From Paulownia fortunei (lineage: Eukaryota; Streptophyta; Magnoliopsida; Lamiales; Paulowniaceae): a DNA stretch of 64,000 bases. The translations under genes were made by a program, and so were the position numbers. Where the stretch lies: the NCBI GenBank assembly GCA_019321725.1, contig CM033122.1, positions 17,386,274-17,450,273 of the forward strand, read 5' to 3'. Under the pieces are notes generated by a model, which saw only the letters and a program-made list of their open reading frames with translations, was not told the origin of the DNA and did not search any database. Positions within the stretch are counted from its first letter, which is position 1; every line of letters starts with the position of its first letter. Shown here piece after piece: positions 61,560 through 64,000 of this stretch.

Positions 61560-63475
61560 AAATACCCTCAAACTTAATATTTTTTAAGTCCTCTAGCAAA
61601 AGAAAGAAATAAAATAATAAAATACCAAGTAATAATTAAACATATTAACCAAATGAGCCTAAAAAATAAGTGTGAGTTTATAACTCAAGGAAATCTCTAA
61701 TATCATCAAAATGCATGATTTCAACTCAAGTGTTAAATTCACCCATCTTTAAATCCTTTAAGTGTGTGTGTGTCTATACTTTTACACTTAACTTTTCGCC
61801 ACTTGGATTGGTTTATTCAAACTCATAACAAAATTATTGATCTCTTATTACGTATTTTAGAACTCCATAAACTTGTTTTCATATCACTCTCGACTAATGT
61901 AAACTAACACAACATCAAGGATCATTAGGACTTTAAAATCTTGTAATGTACGGCTAGGGTAATGCTAGGATAAAAGACAAAATAGTGGCTCAAATTAGTT
62001 ATAGCATACGACTATTTTGTACCTTTGTTGATGAGCATCACCATATCTTTGTCTCACGCCTTCACAGACATTTCATCTCTTGATTTGTCACACCTTTTAT
62101 TAAAATCATTTAAAAAAAAATAAAGTGCTACGCCCACAAACTAATTTATTTTTATGAACAATGGTTGTTGCACTTTTTCCTCATCTTCCTTTACAATTGT
62201 TTTTGGGAGTTTTGTACAAATCACCATCTCTCTTTTGCCATTTTTTTGAACCACTTTCAATGCTCAAAATAATGTTATTAGAACAACCATGAGCAAAGTG
62301 TGGGGTAATATGTAAGATAAATAGTTTATTTAAATTCTTTGGGGGAGGTTAATTTGTGGGATGACAAAGAAAATAGTTGAACGGGGGATACTAGAGATTA
62401 TAGAGTATAAACATGATGGCGTGAAAGGTTTAAATGGTCCAAAAATGGGCTAAATCACTTCTCTAATATTATGTAGCCTAGGATTTTGCATTGAGTAACA
62501 ATCAAACAAGTTCTAGAATTATATTAAATCACTAAAAGTATTAAGTTCACATAAACTTTCTCTTAGCAAGCAAAAAAAACAAATGTTCAAGGCCATATGC
62601 TCAATATGTCAAATAATTACATAAAAGATAAAAATAGCACAAGAGCCGAGCACATATATAAGCATACCATTCATTAATTTTCAAAAGCTATAAGTAAACA
62701 AGATCAAGTTTTCATCATTAGGCCTAGGTAAAGGAAAACTCCACCCCCAAATTCAGAACTAACATTATCCTCAATATTAAATAAAACAAGATAGGGCATA
62801 GAAGACTTCCCTGAATGAGGGTAGTGTCAGTTCTCATTAACTTCATCATCATCTTCTTTAAGAATATTGATGAATATACATTCATTAGATAGTGTCATAT
62901 CACTTCTTATTTTACAAATCCTCCCCCAAACTTGAGTTGGATCATGAAATGTGAAACCCAAAAAATCATCAAACTAAAAGAAAAAAATGAATATTAAATA
63001 GCTAAATAAACCTATGTAATAAAAATAAAAGAAAATGTAAAACACTTAGGTTGCCTCTCAAAAAGTGCTTATTTTATAATCTTCAATCGAACCTTTTTTT
63101 TGCTCAACCGGGGTCCAAAAATATGTATTTCTCAGGCTATGCCTTTGTATGCTCAAGAAGTATATGTGATCCCCAAAGATAAGCATAGTGAGCATGATCT
63201 TGCATGGTATCAAGGTTCTTTTATACATTCATAAGTGCTTGCCCGATGACCAACAATAGTTGTCCTTGCGTGAAAAAGATGTATATATCCTTTTCAATCT
63301 TATGGATGATAAAATCTATAGGAAGAATAAACTTGTCAACATCCTCAAGTACACCTTTATTTTTCACCATATAATGCTTTAATCAGCAATCTCCCAACTC
63401 TCGATCCTTTATTTTATGCTTGTGCGATGAGATGCTCTTATTATCCACCACTACATTTGACATAAGCTTGTTATC

Positions 63476-63940
63476 CTAAAAAAGTTGAAAATAAGAAATT
63501 TTTAATGATGGCTCTTGAGATGGGCTTGGTTCAACATTTTCATAGTCTTCCTCATTCTCCACTAGAGGTGTTTGTGTTGATATCCGTTGTACACCCTTGA
63601 TGAGTTTTTCAACCAATAAGAGAGTTGCAATCTCTTTACCACTTCTCAAATTAATATCATAGTATTCTTTGCCCACTCCATTTGCCTCGGGTATATAAGG
63701 CAATTTATCTTGTTGTCTTGTTGAAAACATATTATCTGACTCTCTAATTTGGATCTCCAAGTTTTGAAATTGCCTTAATGGATTTTGGACATTAGTTGTA
63801 GATTCCAACATGAATTGGCTCTGAGTGTTTTCTAATTGAGTCATTGCTTCTTCAATACTCAACTTCTTCTCTTGTGATAGATTACTAGGTTCAGTTTGCA
63901 ACATGAATTGGTTGGTAGTATTTTTCAATTGGGCTAACAT
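63476..63940 (-). pseudogene. Gag C-terminal ORF of the second gag-only element
   Basis: This is the longest open stretch of the family here, 154 codons. It contains two similar segments (QLKNTTNQFMLQTEPSN and QLENTQSQFMLESTTN), i.e. an internal duplication, then FQNLEIQIRESDN and LPYIPEANGVGKEYYDINLR, which match the Gag C-terminal linker of Athila-like elements (RNLEVQIGQ and LPSDTE). After its stop, another frame continues with the protease tail VDKFILPIDFII near 63300. The zinc knuckle and protease active site are not seen. Confidence 0.65.
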
Positions 63941-64000
63941 TTATTCAAGGCTTAGCTTCTTCTCTAATAGTGGGTAACTAGGTGTGTGTCATATTATATT

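Larger units (their letters stand above)
60420..64000 (-). mobile_element. Second gag-only gypsy element, runs off the right edge
   Basis: The minus-strand element inserted into the Tat element. Its 3' LTR is 60420-61559 (short form) and the internal part 61560-64000 is colinear with 36160-38600 at equal spacing: the protease-tail and Gag landmarks lie about 25.4 kb apart throughout. The 5' LTR would lie beyond the window. Confidence 0.85.

Noticed and set aside
1..64000. tRNA, rRNA, CRISPR or bacterial defence system
   Set aside because: None was recognised by reading the window. The introns, retroelements and plant protein families show eukaryotic nuclear DNA.

Overview
This is a repeat-dense, AT-rich nuclear segment from a plant, most likely a eudicot. 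Support for that: Athila- and Tat-type Ty3/gypsy elements, Ty1/copia elements, Helitron and PIF/Harbinger remnants, GT-AG introns, and plant-type host genes (a glutaredoxin-like protein and two-domain MATH/TRAF-like proteins). One 100-N assembly gap lies at 20301-20400. No rRNA, tRNA, CRISPR array or bacterial-type operon was seen.

Layout. (1) 1-10986: one degenerate Athila-type element on +, its 5' LTR cut by the window edge. It runs gag-PR-RT-RNaseH-INT, then an unknown ORF, then an intronless pseudogene of a LOG (LONELY GUY) cytokinin-activating enzyme, then the 3' LTR. (2) 10987 to about 14870: the 3' part of a Tat/Retand-type element with a 44-bp tandem array, antisense ORF remnants, a purine-rich tract and an LTR. 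(3) About 14.9-20.1 kb: the quietest stretch, with a small TIR element and a single-exon glutaredoxin-like gene on the minus strand whose frame is broken by one base in an ACC repeat. (4) 20.4-29.6 kb: a mosaic of three Helitron Rep fragments, two truncated copia elements, an LTR scrap and a solo gypsy LTR with a 5-bp duplication. (5) 29676-32436 and 44183-45767: two duplicated six-exon MATH-domain genes on the minus strand. Copy B is fully intact. Copy A has two damaged splice sites, each with an in-frame substitute a few bases away. (6) Between them: a complete gag-only LTR element (34501-40423, TSD ATGAT) nested in another LTR, and a PIF/Harbinger transposase remnant. (7) 46.3-64 kb: a hAT-like MITE, a complete copia element (48033-52663, TSD TTTGG), a solo LTR of the gag-only family, a long-TIR MULE-like element, the 5' part of a Tat element with a second (archaeal-type) RNase H, and a second gag-only element running off the right edge.

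How it fits together. The host content is small: one glutaredoxin-like gene and one duplicated MATH gene. The rest is layered retrotransposition. Four insertions can be bounded to the base from sequence alone: the gag-only element, the complete copia element and the solo LTR by matching TSDs, and the Athila 3' LTR by its TG/CA ends. The most unusual items are the LOG copy inside an Athila element, the gag-only family with a shared deletion, and a GC-rich palindromic motif found in LTRs of both a copia and a gypsy family.
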